From the NCBI GenBank assembly GCA_963737365.1, contig CAVTSD010000007.1:62001-126000 (forward strand): 64,000 bases of DNA, given 5' to 3'. The position numbers and the translations under genes are program-made. This stretch comes from Roseiarcus sp963737365 (GTDB lineage: Bacteria; Pseudomonadota; Alphaproteobacteria; Rhizobiales; Beijerinckiaceae). Shown in pieces: positions 53,573 to 61,744 of this stretch (position 1 is the first letter of the stretch; every line of letters begins with the position of its first letter). Below the pieces are notes generated by a model. That model saw only the letters and a list, made by a program, of their open reading frames with translations, had not been told where the DNA came from and made no database searches.

Positions 53573-55273
53573 ATGTCTGAGCACCACGGCGATGGCGTGA
53601 CCCGGCGCGAGGTGCTGATCGGCGCGGCCGGCGGCCTTGCGCTCGCAGCGGTCGACGCTTCGGGAGCGGTGGCGCAAGACACAGCGGCGCCGCAGGTTTC
53701 GGGCGTCGTGTTCGAGGACAAAGACGGCTCGGGATCGTCGAGCGCATCGAACCCAGGCCTCGCCGGCGTGCTGGTCTCGAATGGCCGCGACGTCGCCCTC
53801 ACCGGGTCCGACGGGCGTTACACGCTGCCATTGCCGGATGAGGCGACGATCTTCGTCATCAAGCCTGCGGGCTTCATGCCGCCGATCGAGCCGCTGACCA
53901 ACCTGCCGCGCTTCTACCGCCATCATCAGCCCAAGGGCTCGCCGGCCGAGCTCAACTTGCGCTACGAAGGCTTAGCCCCGACCGGGCGCTCGCCCGCGTC
54001 GGTCGATTTCCCACTGCATCGCCAGGACGAGCCGAAGACGTTCAACGTTGTGATGGTGACCGATCCGCAGCCCGAGACCGGCGCCGAAGTCGACTTCATC
54101 CGCGAAGATCTGATCCAGGCCTTGGCCGGCGTAGACGCCAAGTTCGGCCTGACCGCGGGCGACGTCATGTTCGACGATCTCTCGCTCTATCCGCGCTCAA
54201 ACGCGATCATGGGCACGATTGGTCTGCCGTGGTGGAACATAGGCGGCAACCACGATCTCAATCTCGAGGCGCCAAACCGCCAATACAGCCGCGAGACCTT
54301 CAAGCGTGTCTTTGGCCCAAATTACTACGCGTTCTTTTACGGGCAGGCGCTCTTCCTCATGCTCGATGACGTCAACTATCTCGGACCCGACTTCCATAAA
54401 GCTGGTGAGGGGGCCAAATACGAAGGCCGGCTTGATCAGGGCCAACTCGCCTTCGTGCGCAACGTGCTCGCGCACACGCCTGACGACACGCTCATCGTCG
54501 TGGTAATGCACATCCCCATCAACACGTTTCTCGACAACGAGCCCTACCAGAACCTGCAGGACCGGGACGCTTTCTTCGCCCTGTTCGAAGGGCGCCGGTA
54601 CACGGTCAGCTTCGCCGGACATACGCATACGACCGAGCATCATTATTACGACGCCGCGGACGGATGGAAAGGCGCGACGCCGCACCATCATCATGTGCTG
54701 ACCGCGCTCTCCGGCTCGTGGTGGAGCGGGCCCTACGATCATCGCGGCGTCGCTTGCGCCGACAGCCGCGACGGCACGCCGAACGGCTTCCATATCCTCT
54801 CGGTTGACGGCTTGACCTATACGACGCGTTTTATCCCAGCGAAGGAGCCGAACGGGCGCCAGATACGGCTCTCGATCGACTGCCGCTTTCACGGGATCAG
54901 CAAGGACGCCGACCGCGATTACCGCCAGGTGAGGCTCCTAGGCTCGCCCGTGCCTCGCGACGCGCTTCACGCTTCAACCGTGATCGCCAACGTGTTCGAT
55001 GGCGGCGAGAAGACGAAGGTCAAGATGGTCATCGGCGATCGCGCGCCCATCGGGATGGCGCGCGTCCCGCGGCCCGATCCGTTCGTGCAGGAAGTGTTCG
55101 CGCGCAACGAGGCGACGAAGAAGGCCTGGGTCAAGGCCGAGGATTCCTCGCACATCTGGACCGCGCGCCTGCCCGCCGATCTTGCGCCGGGAACCTATGC
55201 GGTGGTGGTCGAGGCGACAGGGGAATATGGCCAGCCGCTGAGCGGCCGCCTTGCACTCGAGGTGACGGGGTAG
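53573..55273 (+). CDS. Exported calcineurin-like metallophosphoesterase, three-domain type
   Basis: A 566-residue protein with a twin-arginine-like N-terminus (GDGVTRREVLIGAAGGLALA) and three parts. First, an Ig-like N-terminal domain (about 40-140, VFEDKDGSGSSSASNPGLAG). Second, the catalytic domain (about 150-400) with VMVTDPQPETGAEVDFIRED, TAGDVMFDDLS, NIGGNHDLNLE, VVMHIPINT and SFAGHTHTTEHHY. Third, a C-terminal beta domain ending ATGEYGQPLSGRLALEVTG. Metal ligands Asp, His and Asn are all present. The substrate (phosphodiester or sugar phosphate) is unknown. RBS-like GGAG precedes ATG 53573. Confidence 0.9.
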   Translation: MSEHHGDGVTRREVLIGAAGGLALAAVDASGAVAQDTAAPQVSGVVFEDKDGSGSSSASNPGLAGVLVSNGRDVALTGSDGRYTLPLPDEATIFVIKPAGFMPPIEPLTNLPRFYRHHQPKGSPAELNLRYEGLAPTGRSPASVDFPLHRQDEPKTFNVVMVTDPQPETGAEVDFIREDLIQALAGVDAKFGLTAGDVMFDDLSLYPRSNAIMGTIGLPWWNIGGNHDLNLEAPNRQYSRETFKRVFGPNYYAFFYGQALFLMLDDVNYLGPDFHKAGEGAKYEGRLDQGQLAFVRNVLAHTPDDTLIVVVMHIPINTFLDNEPYQNLQDRDAFFALFEGRRYTVSFAGHTHTTEHHYYDAADGWKGATPHHHHVLTALSGSWWSGPYDHRGVACADSRDGTPNGFHILSVDGLTYTTRFIPAKEPNGRQIRLSIDCRFHGISKDADRDYRQVRLLGSPVPRDALHASTVIANVFDGGEKTKVKMVIGDRAPIGMARVPRPDPFVQEVFARNEATKKAWVKAEDSSHIWTARLPADLAPGTYAVVVEATGEYGQPLSGRLALEVTG

Positions 55274-55340
55274 GGCGAGGCAGCGAAGGTTGTTTCGCAC
55301 GCGCCGGCGCGAGCAGCGGGCAGGCAAGCAACTCCCCGGT

Positions 55341-55410
55341 GTCATGCCGGCGAAAGCGTGCATCCAGATTTCGGACCAAGGCCTGGATTCCCGCTTGCGC
55401 GGGAATGACA
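55341..55410. repeat. Dispersed intergenic repeat, family 2, copy B
   Basis: Reads GTCATGCCGGCGAAAGCG, CATCCAGATTTCGG, CAAGGCCTGGATTCCCGC, TTGCGCGGGAATGAC. The ends GTCAT and ATGAC are inverted. The ATTCCCG/CGGGAAT core matches the blocks at 27351 and 30707. It follows the phosphoesterase gene. Confidence 0.65.
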
Positions 55411-55454
55411 AAACGCACGCCGTTCGATTGAGCGACGCGCGTGTTTACCTCAGA

Positions 55455-55682
55455 TCAGCAGGGCGCGCACCAGCAATGCCAGCGGCCGCAAACGCGGTGA
55501 TGAAACGGGCCGCAGAACCGGCCCCAGTGCGGACCGCAGGCGGCCTTCTCGACCGGCGTGAAGTTCTGGGCTTGGCCCGAAAGCGCCGCGGGGCCGCGCT
55601 CGATCTGGGCGCTCGCGCCGGAAACAAGCGTTGCAATTGTCAGCGCCGCCGCGCCGGCGAGCATGATCACCTTCCTGTGCAT
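55455..55682 (-). CDS. Small exported Cys-rich peptide
   Basis: A 75-residue product with a signal peptide (MHRKVIMLAGAAALTIATLV, SGASA) and a tail carrying six Cys, plus His and Trp: ACGPHWGRFCGPFHHRV, CGRWHCWCAPC. ATG 55682 has AAGGAGG upstream. It resembles small Cys/Gly/Trp-rich exported proteins of Rhizobiales with no known function. The Cys/His density suggests metal binding or disulfides. It is not a DUF2282 bufferin, though it could be considered as a peptide substrate for the MNIO enzyme at 15543, which lacks a local precursor; that link is speculation. Confidence 0.65.
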   Translation of the reverse strand: MHRKVIMLAGAAALTIATLVSGASAQIERGPAALSGQAQNFTPVEKAACGPHWGRFCGPFHHRVCGRWHCWCAPC

Positions 55683-56010
55683 CGTTTGCCTCCTTGAGAT
55701 TTGTCTGCCCCGCGCTCCAAAAGTAAGCCAGGAGTCGCTCACGATAGCAGTGGCTGCGCGGCGACTTGGCATCACAAGGGTGCGACAGGGTTGCCAAGAC
55801 TGGCAATTCCGCAAAAGTGTCTATGCAGAGGTTGCGCGCCGGGCTGAACCTCCGAAGGGCGGCGCGTCTCGTGGCGCAGCGAGCAGACCCCCTCCGCACT
55901 CTGAGGGGTGGTCATTTCCGCATACGGATAAAGGCGACGTGCCCGCCCATTTCATTATGCGTTATCGTTTACATGAGCGTCGAAAGGTCTGCGGCGACAG
56001 GCGCAATGTT
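55683..56010. other. Gene-poor stretch upstream of the Cys-rich peptide gene
   Basis: About 330 bases with no frame I can support. The right part (55925-56010) falls in GC and leads into the acquired-looking block. It should contain the promoter of the Cys-rich gene and the 3' end of the GH19-like gene's transcript. Confidence 0.4.
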
Positions 56011-56577
56011 TCATCCGGTCGTATAACTGATCGCCGAGTAAAAATTGTGCCCGTAGAGAGCGATCGCCTGAGCTTTATCCAGACCGTTTATTATCTTGCG
56101 GGCGTCGACCCAATCCTCATTCGCTTTGCTGAAATAATCGCCTAGAGATTTGCCGGTGAACAAGCCCTTCATCATGCCGATGAACATGATGTTGGTCGCG
56201 TTGTCGAGCTCGAGCGCCAGGTCGGGATGATGAACGAGGTCGACCCCTAGTAGATCCGACATCGTTTCGTAGTTGCGCTCCCAGGTCAGTTGCACAAAAC
56301 CTCTGCCATAATAAACTTGCCCGGTCGCCTTATCTGGCTTCCCGTATGGCAGTCCGCGTCCTCGGCCATATTCATCGATCGGCTGCATGTGCTGGTCGGT
56401 CTCATGGTAGGTCGTCGCAAGGGCGTAAGCGAGCCAGCGGTCATCATCGGCGGCATATTTCGCCTCCCAGCCGTCCAGAATTGCGTTCATCCCGTCGACC
56501 TGGTGTTGCTGGAGAATATTTGAAAACATCATTCGGCGCACATGTGTGAAGAAAAATCCGCGATTGATGAAAGCCAT
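56011..56577 (-). CDS. GH19 chitinase/endolysin-like protein
   Basis: A 188-residue lysozyme-fold protein of the glycoside hydrolase 19 type found in phage endolysins. Landmarks are WLAYALATTYHETDQHMQPI with the likely catalytic Glu in YHETD, DEYGRGRGLPYGKPDKATGQ, VYYGRGFVQLTWERNYETMS and ARKIINGLDKAQAIALYGHN. It lacks a signal peptide, as expected for an endolysin that needs a holin; none is seen nearby. Its surroundings (56580-56700) are very AT-rich for this genome, suggesting acquisition from a phage or plasmid. It could cleave peptidoglycan or chitin. Confidence 0.82.
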   Translation of the reverse strand: MAFINRGFFFTHVRRMMFSNILQQHQVDGMNAILDGWEAKYAADDDRWLAYALATTYHETDQHMQPIDEYGRGRGLPYGKPDKATGQVYYGRGFVQLTWERNYETMSDLLGVDLVHHPDLALELDNATNIMFIGMMKGLFTGKSLGDYFSKANEDWVDARKIINGLDKAQAIALYGHNFYSAISYTTG

Positions 56578-56776
56578 GGAGATCTCTAGAGAAAGATGTG
56601 GAGTTGATTCTGATTATCCGCATCTTACTCTTCATTTTTCGTAATCGCCACAAAATGTTCTTTTTTTGTTCCAATCTCCATTAATGGTCAAATTTTTTGG
56701 CGGAGGAGGCTTGGGACTTCTCTTCGCCGCGGGGGATAGCTTCATAATGGCGCTCAAGCGGCGCAAGGGGCGGATC

Positions 56777-57267
56777 ATGGTCAGGCTGAACGAAGTTCGG
56801 CGAAACGAGGTCGCGGTCGAAGCGCCCAAATCGTTCGACGCCGGCCTGACGTTTATCGGAATCGTCCGCACGCCATGGACCTCGCGTCTGGACTGCCCGC
56901 GTCAGGGGTGCGCCGATGGCCCCATCTGCCGCATCGAAGTAGCCGAGCCCTGGATCGCGGCGCCGGACGGGATTGAGACGTATGAGCGGATCGAAGTCCT
57001 TGTTGGCTGCACGAGTCTCGGCGCGATCTCGTGCGCCAGAGCCCGGCCAACGACGGCGAGACGCGCGGCACGTTCGCGCTGCGCTCGCCCGTTCGCCCGA
57101 ACCCGATCGGGATGGCGCTTGCGACGCTCGTCGCGCGCGAAGGGCCAACCCTGCTGGTCAGGGGTCTCGATTGCCCCGATGGAACGCCGCTCATCGACCT
57201 GAAGCCCGATCGCTGCCAGTTCACGCCGCTCGCCCCGCCCCAACCGGGCGATTTCGAGACGGGGTGA
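56777..57267 (+). pseudogene. trmO: TrmO-type tRNA methyltransferase gene with a single-base frameshift
   Basis: TrmO (TsaA/VirR family) methylates N6-threonylcarbamoyladenosine 37 in tRNA using S-adenosylmethionine. The first frame gives TFIGIVRTPWTSRLDCPRQG and GIETYERIEVL. At 57000/57001 the sense passes to another frame, WLHESRRDLVRQSPANDGET, RGTFALRSPVRPNPIGMALA. One missing base explains this; with it the product would be 163 residues, the normal size. ATG 56777 (MVRLNEVRR) is the likely start. The interruption splits a conserved strand, so as read the gene is inactive unless the base is a sequencing loss. Confidence 0.8.
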
Positions 57268-57469
57268 GGCTCGAGATTCCGGCTGTCGAGCGGATGTCTG
57301 ATTGTCGTAATTTCGAGCGTCATGCTCGAAAAGGACGTCTGAAGCGCTCAGACTTCATCGAGTTGCTCATCCGATTGAATTTGACCAGCTTGGCGATTTT
57401 TATCTTGATAAGGTGCTGACGGCCGCCGCCTATGCGCGCCGCAATAGAGGGAGGAATATCGTAGTTAGA
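57268..57469. other. AT-richer spacer between trmO and the membrane coiled-coil gene
   Basis: Two hundred bases without a gene, between convergent ends. The only clear structure is the hairpin at 57311-57331. Confidence 0.4.
57311..57331. terminator. Hairpin downstream of trmO
   Basis: Perfect 8-base stem TTTCGAGC / GCTCGAAA with a 5-base loop, 44 bases after the trmO stop. No long T-run follows on either strand, so termination activity is uncertain. Confidence 0.35.
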
Positions 57470-58063
57470 TCACCAAGGCTTTGGTCCTACAAATAAATCA
57501 TAATTGACAGGTGCATTGTCGCCAACAGTTACCCGAGACCATAATGTATAATGAGTGTCTATATTGGCTTTGCTCAATAATTCGACGAAATCCTTGGCCT
57601 CAATCGGCGGATTGTTTATATCCCCGACGCCGATCATCAAACCGACATCCACTGGTTCGGTTAAAGGAACTTCTCGTTGGATTACCTGTGTTCCGATTGA
57701 ACGGAAAATGTCTGCAAACTGAGATGCGAATTGTCTCGATTTTGACTCGGCCATAGTATAAATAACGATTGTCGAAATTTTTTTGTCTGCCGTCGAAAGA
57801 AGTGCAATAAGCTTGTTTCGCTGTTCGTCAGTTAAACGTCTCCATTGTGATGGAGGAATTATTGTATTCTGCTGTTCAAGCAATGAAATATGAGCTTGTT
57901 GCTCGCTATTCTGCGTTTTAAGGTTCTCAATTTGCTGCCAGTTAAAAACAGTTGTGGCGTAGTAAGCAACGTATCCCACGATTCCGAGACATATGAGGAC
58001 AGCAAATGGGGCGGTTTTATGACCTGTAACATTGCCCCCTTCGCTCGAAGGAGGTGATCCCAA
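57470..58063 (-). CDS. Membrane-anchored coiled-coil protein of unknown function
   Basis: A 197-residue frame beginning with TTG 58063. One transmembrane helix (TAPFAVLICLGIVGYVAYYA) is followed by a coiled coil (QQIENLKTQNSEQQAHISLL) and a soluble domain (DEQRNKLIALLSTADKKIST, VGLMIGVGDINNPPIEAKDF). GC content is lower than in the rest of the window. An upstream frame (MKLETLFAELAHELSTERAT, from 58158) stops making sense where this one begins, so the real gene may start at 58158 with a frameshift near 58052. Similar domain plans occur in uncharacterised bacterial proteins; no function can be given. Confidence 0.55.
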   Translation of the reverse strand: MGSPPSSEGGNVTGHKTAPFAVLICLGIVGYVAYYATTVFNWQQIENLKTQNSEQQAHISLLEQQNTIIPPSQWRRLTDEQRNKLIALLSTADKKISTIVIYTMAESKSRQFASQFADIFRSIGTQVIQREVPLTEPVDVGLMIGVGDINNPPIEAKDFVELLSKANIDTHYTLWSRVTVGDNAPVNYDLFVGPKPW

Positions 58064-58233
58064 ATGCGATCCAGCATAATGCGCAAGACGCTATTCCGAG
58101 TCGCACGCTCTGTCGATAATTCGTGAGCTAATTCGGCAAACAAGGTCTCTAATTTCATTAACCGAGCGTTCTTAGTTCAGACAGCACCAGAATCCCCCGC
58201 CCTTGACTCCTTCACCTGCTAGGTCCAAAACAA

Positions 58234-58248
58234 GAACAAATGGCGAAC
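58234..58248 (+). promoter_or_regulatory. LexA (SOS) box ahead of imuA
   Basis: GAAC, seven bases, GAAC (the complement reads GTTC-N7-GTTC), which is the alphaproteobacterial LexA box as I know it. It lies 17 bases before the imuA ATG. imuA-imuB is a classic SOS operon, so position and target both agree. Confidence 0.85.
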
Positions 58249-58265
58249 GATAGGACGCGGGCCGG

Positions 58266-59132
58266 ATGTCGCAGGGCGGCAGAGCGGAGGGGATGGCGCG
58301 TTTGCGGCGCGTCATCGCTCAGATCGAGACCGAAGCCGGGCCTGCAAGCGACCGGCCCGCGCGGCGCTTGCCGTTCGCGCGCGCGTTCGATGCCGCGCTT
58401 GGCGGCGGCCTCGCGGACAACGCCCTGCATGAGATCGCGCCGGCTCATCCCGCGGACGGAGCGGCGGCGATGGGTTTTGCGCTGGCGCTCGCCGCGCAAT
58501 TCATAAGCCAGCGGCCGGCCTCGGCGCTCGTCATCAGCGAAGGCTTCGCCGCCGATGAATTGGGCGCGCTCTATGGGCCGGGCCTTGTGGCTCACGGCCT
58601 TGCCCTGAGCCGCCTCGTGTTCGTGCGCGCGCCCGACGCCGCCTTGGCCTTCTGGGCCATCGAGGAGGCGCTCAAATGCGGCGCGCCGGCCGTGGTCGTG
58701 GGCGAGATCTGGAGCCTTAAGGGCTATAGCCTCGCCGCCTCGCGCCGCCTCCTGCTCGCCGCCCGAAAAGGAAAGACGCCGGCGCTTCTGATTCTGGCCA
58801 GCGCCTACGGCCAGGCGGAGCGCCTCTCGAGCGCCGCCGAGACGCGCTTCGAGATCGCCGCCGCGCCCAGCGCCCCAATCCCGGCGGCGACCGGCCTTGA
58901 CCTGCCCGGACCCTTCGCTTGCGGGGCGCGGCTCGTCAAGGCGCGCCTCGCGCGCGCAGGGCCTGTTCAGGCTTTCGATGCTGGGCGCGTCATTCGTTTG
59001 GAATGGCGGAATGAGGACATGACTTTCAAAGACATGACTTTCGGGGACATGGCCGTTGACGACCAGGCGATTTCTCTCCCTCTGGCTGCCGCGTCTGGCG
59101 ACCGATCGCGCGCGGCGGCTAGGCCACGTTGA
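58266..59132 (+). CDS. imuA: ImuA, SOS-induced RecA-like mutagenesis protein
   Basis: ImuA acts with ImuB and DnaE2 in damage-induced translesion synthesis. The 288-residue product has the RecA/SulA-like features of the family: LPFARAFDAALGGGLADNAL, HEIAPAHPADGAAAMGFALA, EEALKCGAPAVVVGEIW and LAASRRLLLAARKGKTPALL, with no functional Walker A, as expected. ATG 58266 lies 17 bases after a LexA box. Near the end a 15-base unit is repeated (59016-59045). The end overlaps the imuB start by 77 bases, which is longer than usual. Confidence 0.9.
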   Translation: MSQGGRAEGMARLRRVIAQIETEAGPASDRPARRLPFARAFDAALGGGLADNALHEIAPAHPADGAAAMGFALALAAQFISQRPASALVISEGFAADELGALYGPGLVAHGLALSRLVFVRAPDAALAFWAIEEALKCGAPAVVVGEIWSLKGYSLAASRRLLLAARKGKTPALLILASAYGQAERLSSAAETRFEIAAAPSAPIPAATGLDLPGPFACGARLVKARLARAGPVQAFDAGRVIRLEWRNEDMTFKDMTFGDMAVDDQAISLPLAAASGDRSRAAARPR

Positions 59133-60613
59133 CAAGCGTGCGCCGCTTGCGGCGGTCGCTAAGGTCGACAATGCGCAAAAGCTCGTCTGCCTCGACGCAG
59201 CGGCTGCGCGGCTGGGCTTGAGCCTCGGCCTTTCGCTGCCTGACGCCCGCGCGCGCTTTCCCCCTCTCGTCGTGGTCGAGGCTGACCCCTTTGAAGAGGC
59301 GCAGCTTCTGACGCGCCTCTGCGATTGGTGCTCCCGCTACACCCCACTCGCCGCGCTCGATGGCCGCGACGGGCTGATGCTCGACATTTCCGGCGTCGCC
59401 CATCTGTTCGAGGGCGAGGCGGCGCTGATCGAGGATTGTCGCGCGCGGCTTGCCGCGCAGGGAATAACCGTCGCCATCGGCGCCGCCGGCAATCCGCGCG
59501 CGGCCTGGGCGCTGGCGAGGTTTTCGCGGATGAGAACCGCGCCCGAGCCCTTGAGCGACAAGGCGTTCGTCAAGCTTTTTCACGATCTGCCGCTCGCGGC
59601 GCTTGGCCTCGACGAGAAAGCCGTCGCCGACATGGCGCGAGCAGGCTTGAGACGCATCGGCGACATCGCGCTCCGGCCGCGGGCGCCGATCACGGCGCGA
59701 TTCGGCGCCCTTCCCATAGCGCGAACTCGACGCGCTCAAGGGCCTCGAGCGCTCGTCGATCGCGCCGCGCTTCAGGCCGCCGGATTTCTGCGCCGAGCGG
59801 CAGTTCGCTTCGCCCATCCAGACGGTCGAGGCGATCGAAGTTCAGTTGCGCAAGCTCGCCGACGATCTTGTCGTGCTCCTCGAGCGGCAGGCCAAGGGCG
59901 CGCGGCGGATCGAGCTCAGCCTCTATCGCGTCGACGGCGCCATGCGCCGCATCCGCATCGGCGCTTCCCGGCCGCTCAACGAAGCGCGCGCGATCGTGCG
60001 GCTCATTGCCGAGCGGCTCGCCAGTCCGAACGAAGACGCCATCGACGCCGGCTATGGCGTCGACCTCATGCGCCTTTCTTGCCTCACGGCCGAGCCGCTC
60101 GCGCCCTCTGAAGCTGAACTTGAGCGTGCGCATGAGGCCGAGCGGGCCCGTTCGCTGGCCGAGCTTCTCGATCGGCTCTCCGCCCGCCTCGGAGCGCGCG
60201 CGGTGACGCGGCGCGAGCTTATCGATGCGCATCTGCCCGAGCAGGCCGAAGCGGCCGCCCCCGCCGCGTTGGGGGAGGCACGGCTGCGCAGCGAAGCGCC
60301 CGAGGCGATGACAGCAAGCGCGCCGGCGCGGCCGTTGCGCCTGTTCGCGCGCCCGGAGCCGATCGAGACCCTGGCCGAAGTGCCCGACGGGCCTCCTTTG
60401 CGCTTTCGCTGGCGGCGCGTCCTGCATGATGTCGCGGCTATCGAGGGGCCGGAGCGCATCGCCGCGCCCTGGTGGCGGCGGGAGGAAGCGCCGACGCGCG
60501 ACTATTTCCGCGCTGAGGATTCCGAAGGCCGCCGCTTTTGGCTCTATCGCGAGGGCCTCTGGGGTCGCGAGACAATGCAGCCGAAATGGTTTGTGCATGG
60601 GCTTTTTGGGTGA
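59056..60613 (+). pseudogene. imuB: ImuB, Y-family polymerase homologue, frameshifted
   Basis: ImuB is a catalytically inactive Y-family protein that bridges ImuA, DnaE2 and the beta clamp. From TTG 59056 the first frame gives TRRFLSLWLPRLATDRARRL, GLMLDISGVAHLFEGEAALI, TVAIGAAGNPRAAWALARFS and ADMARAGLRRIGDIALRPRA. Near 59717-59723 the sense moves to a second frame: RELDALKGLERSSIAPRFRP, VEAIEVQLRKLADDLVVLLE, FWLYREGLWGRETMQPKWFV, HGLFG, which is the normal C-terminus. The 1558-base span is not a multiple of three. One extra base (or two missing) inactivates it as read; a sequencing error would restore about 518 residues. dnaE2 does not follow. Confidence 0.85.
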
Positions 60614-60809
60614 TTCGCCAGCGCGGAAGCCCCCCACTTGACGCGCCGGGCCGCTGGCGGACAACATGTCGCTTAGGCCCCCAAGCGCGCATGCGAACGA
60701 GTCGGAACCGGCTTTTCGCGAAAAAGCACGCAAAATCAAAGCTATGGGAGACCTTACGGCGATTCGCTCGAATCGCGGGGGCACTTTAACGGCGAATCGA
60801 GAGCGTCAA

Positions 60810-61736
60810 ATGCAGGCCGCCAGGGCCATTTTGAACGTCCGCCATCTGACGACCTACCGCTACAAGCGGCCGGTCGAGTTCGGCGATCACCGCATGATGA
60901 TGCGCCCCCGCGACGGGCACGATCAGCGACTCCTGTCAGCAAACCTTGAGATCGAGCCCGAGCCGCGGCGGCTGCGCTGGCTCTATGACACATTCGACAA
61001 TTGCGTCGCGATCGCGTCGTTTTCCGGTTCCTGGACATCGCTCCGGGTCGAGAACCGCTTCTCGGTCGAGCGGATCGAAGACGACCAGCCGGGCGGCGAG
61101 ATCGACCCGCGCGCGCAGTTTTTTCCCTTTTCGTATAATTCCGAGGAATTGCCCGATATCGCCCGCGCGATGGAGCGCCTCTACAGCGATCCTGCCGGCG
61201 ACCTCGATCGCTGGGTGCGCCAGTTCGCAACGCCGGGGGCGACGACCCTGACGAGCCACCTTTTGATGACGATGACCTACGCGATCAAGGAGGGGTTCTC
61301 CTACGAACGGCGAGAGGCGGCCGGCGTCCAGACGCCACTCCAGACGCTCGAGCGGCGCCGCGGCTCGTGCCGCGATTTCGCGGTCCTGATGATCGAGGCG
61401 GCGCGGGCGCTCGGCGTCGCCGCGCGTTTCGTCTCTGGTTACGTCTATGTTCCGCGCGGCGACGACGAGCCGGTTCGTCTCGGCGGCGGCGCGACGCATG
61501 CCTGGTGCCAGATCTATTTGCCCGGCGCAGGCTGGGTCGAGTTCGACCCGACCAATGGGCTCGTCGGCAGCATGGATCTCATCCGCGTCGCGGTCGCGCG
61601 CAACCCCTCGCAGGCAGCGCCTTTGACGGGCGCCTTTTACGGCGCTTCCGGTGACGAATTGGGCATGGAAGTCACCGTCGAGGTGACGCAACCGAAGCAG
61701 GTCGAGCCGAGGCTCGCAGTGGGACTCGGAGTCTAG
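60810..61736 (+). CDS. Transglutaminase-like protease-fold protein
   Basis: A 308-residue cytoplasmic protein with the bacterial transglutaminase N-terminal domain (ILNVRHLTTYRYKRPVEFGD, HRMMMRPRDGHDQRLL) and a transglutaminase core. The triad is Cys187 in RRGSCRDFAVLMIEAARALG, His230 in GGATHAWCQIYLPGAGWVEF and the Asp of EFDPTNGLVGSMD. I chose ATG 60810; ATG 60744 and 60666 are in frame but add unconserved residues. Such proteins may act as proteases or amidases; the substrate is unknown. It occupies the place where dnaE2 often follows imuB. Confidence 0.88.
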   Translation: MQAARAILNVRHLTTYRYKRPVEFGDHRMMMRPRDGHDQRLLSANLEIEPEPRRLRWLYDTFDNCVAIASFSGSWTSLRVENRFSVERIEDDQPGGEIDPRAQFFPFSYNSEELPDIARAMERLYSDPAGDLDRWVRQFATPGATTLTSHLLMTMTYAIKEGFSYERREAAGVQTPLQTLERRRGSCRDFAVLMIEAARALGVAARFVSGYVYVPRGDDEPVRLGGGATHAWCQIYLPGAGWVEFDPTNGLVGSMDLIRVAVARNPSQAAPLTGAFYGASGDELGMEVTVEVTQPKQVEPRLAVGLGV

Positions 61737-61744
61737 ATCAGCCT

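Noticed and set aside
55455..55682. The Cys-rich peptide as the missing BufA
   Set aside because: Cys spacing and surrounding residues do not match DUF2282 bufferins, and it is 39 kb from bufB; kept only as a speculative candidate.
56995..57005. Programmed ribosomal frameshift in trmO
   Set aside because: No slippery heptamer or downstream structure is apparent, and trmO is not known to use frameshifting.
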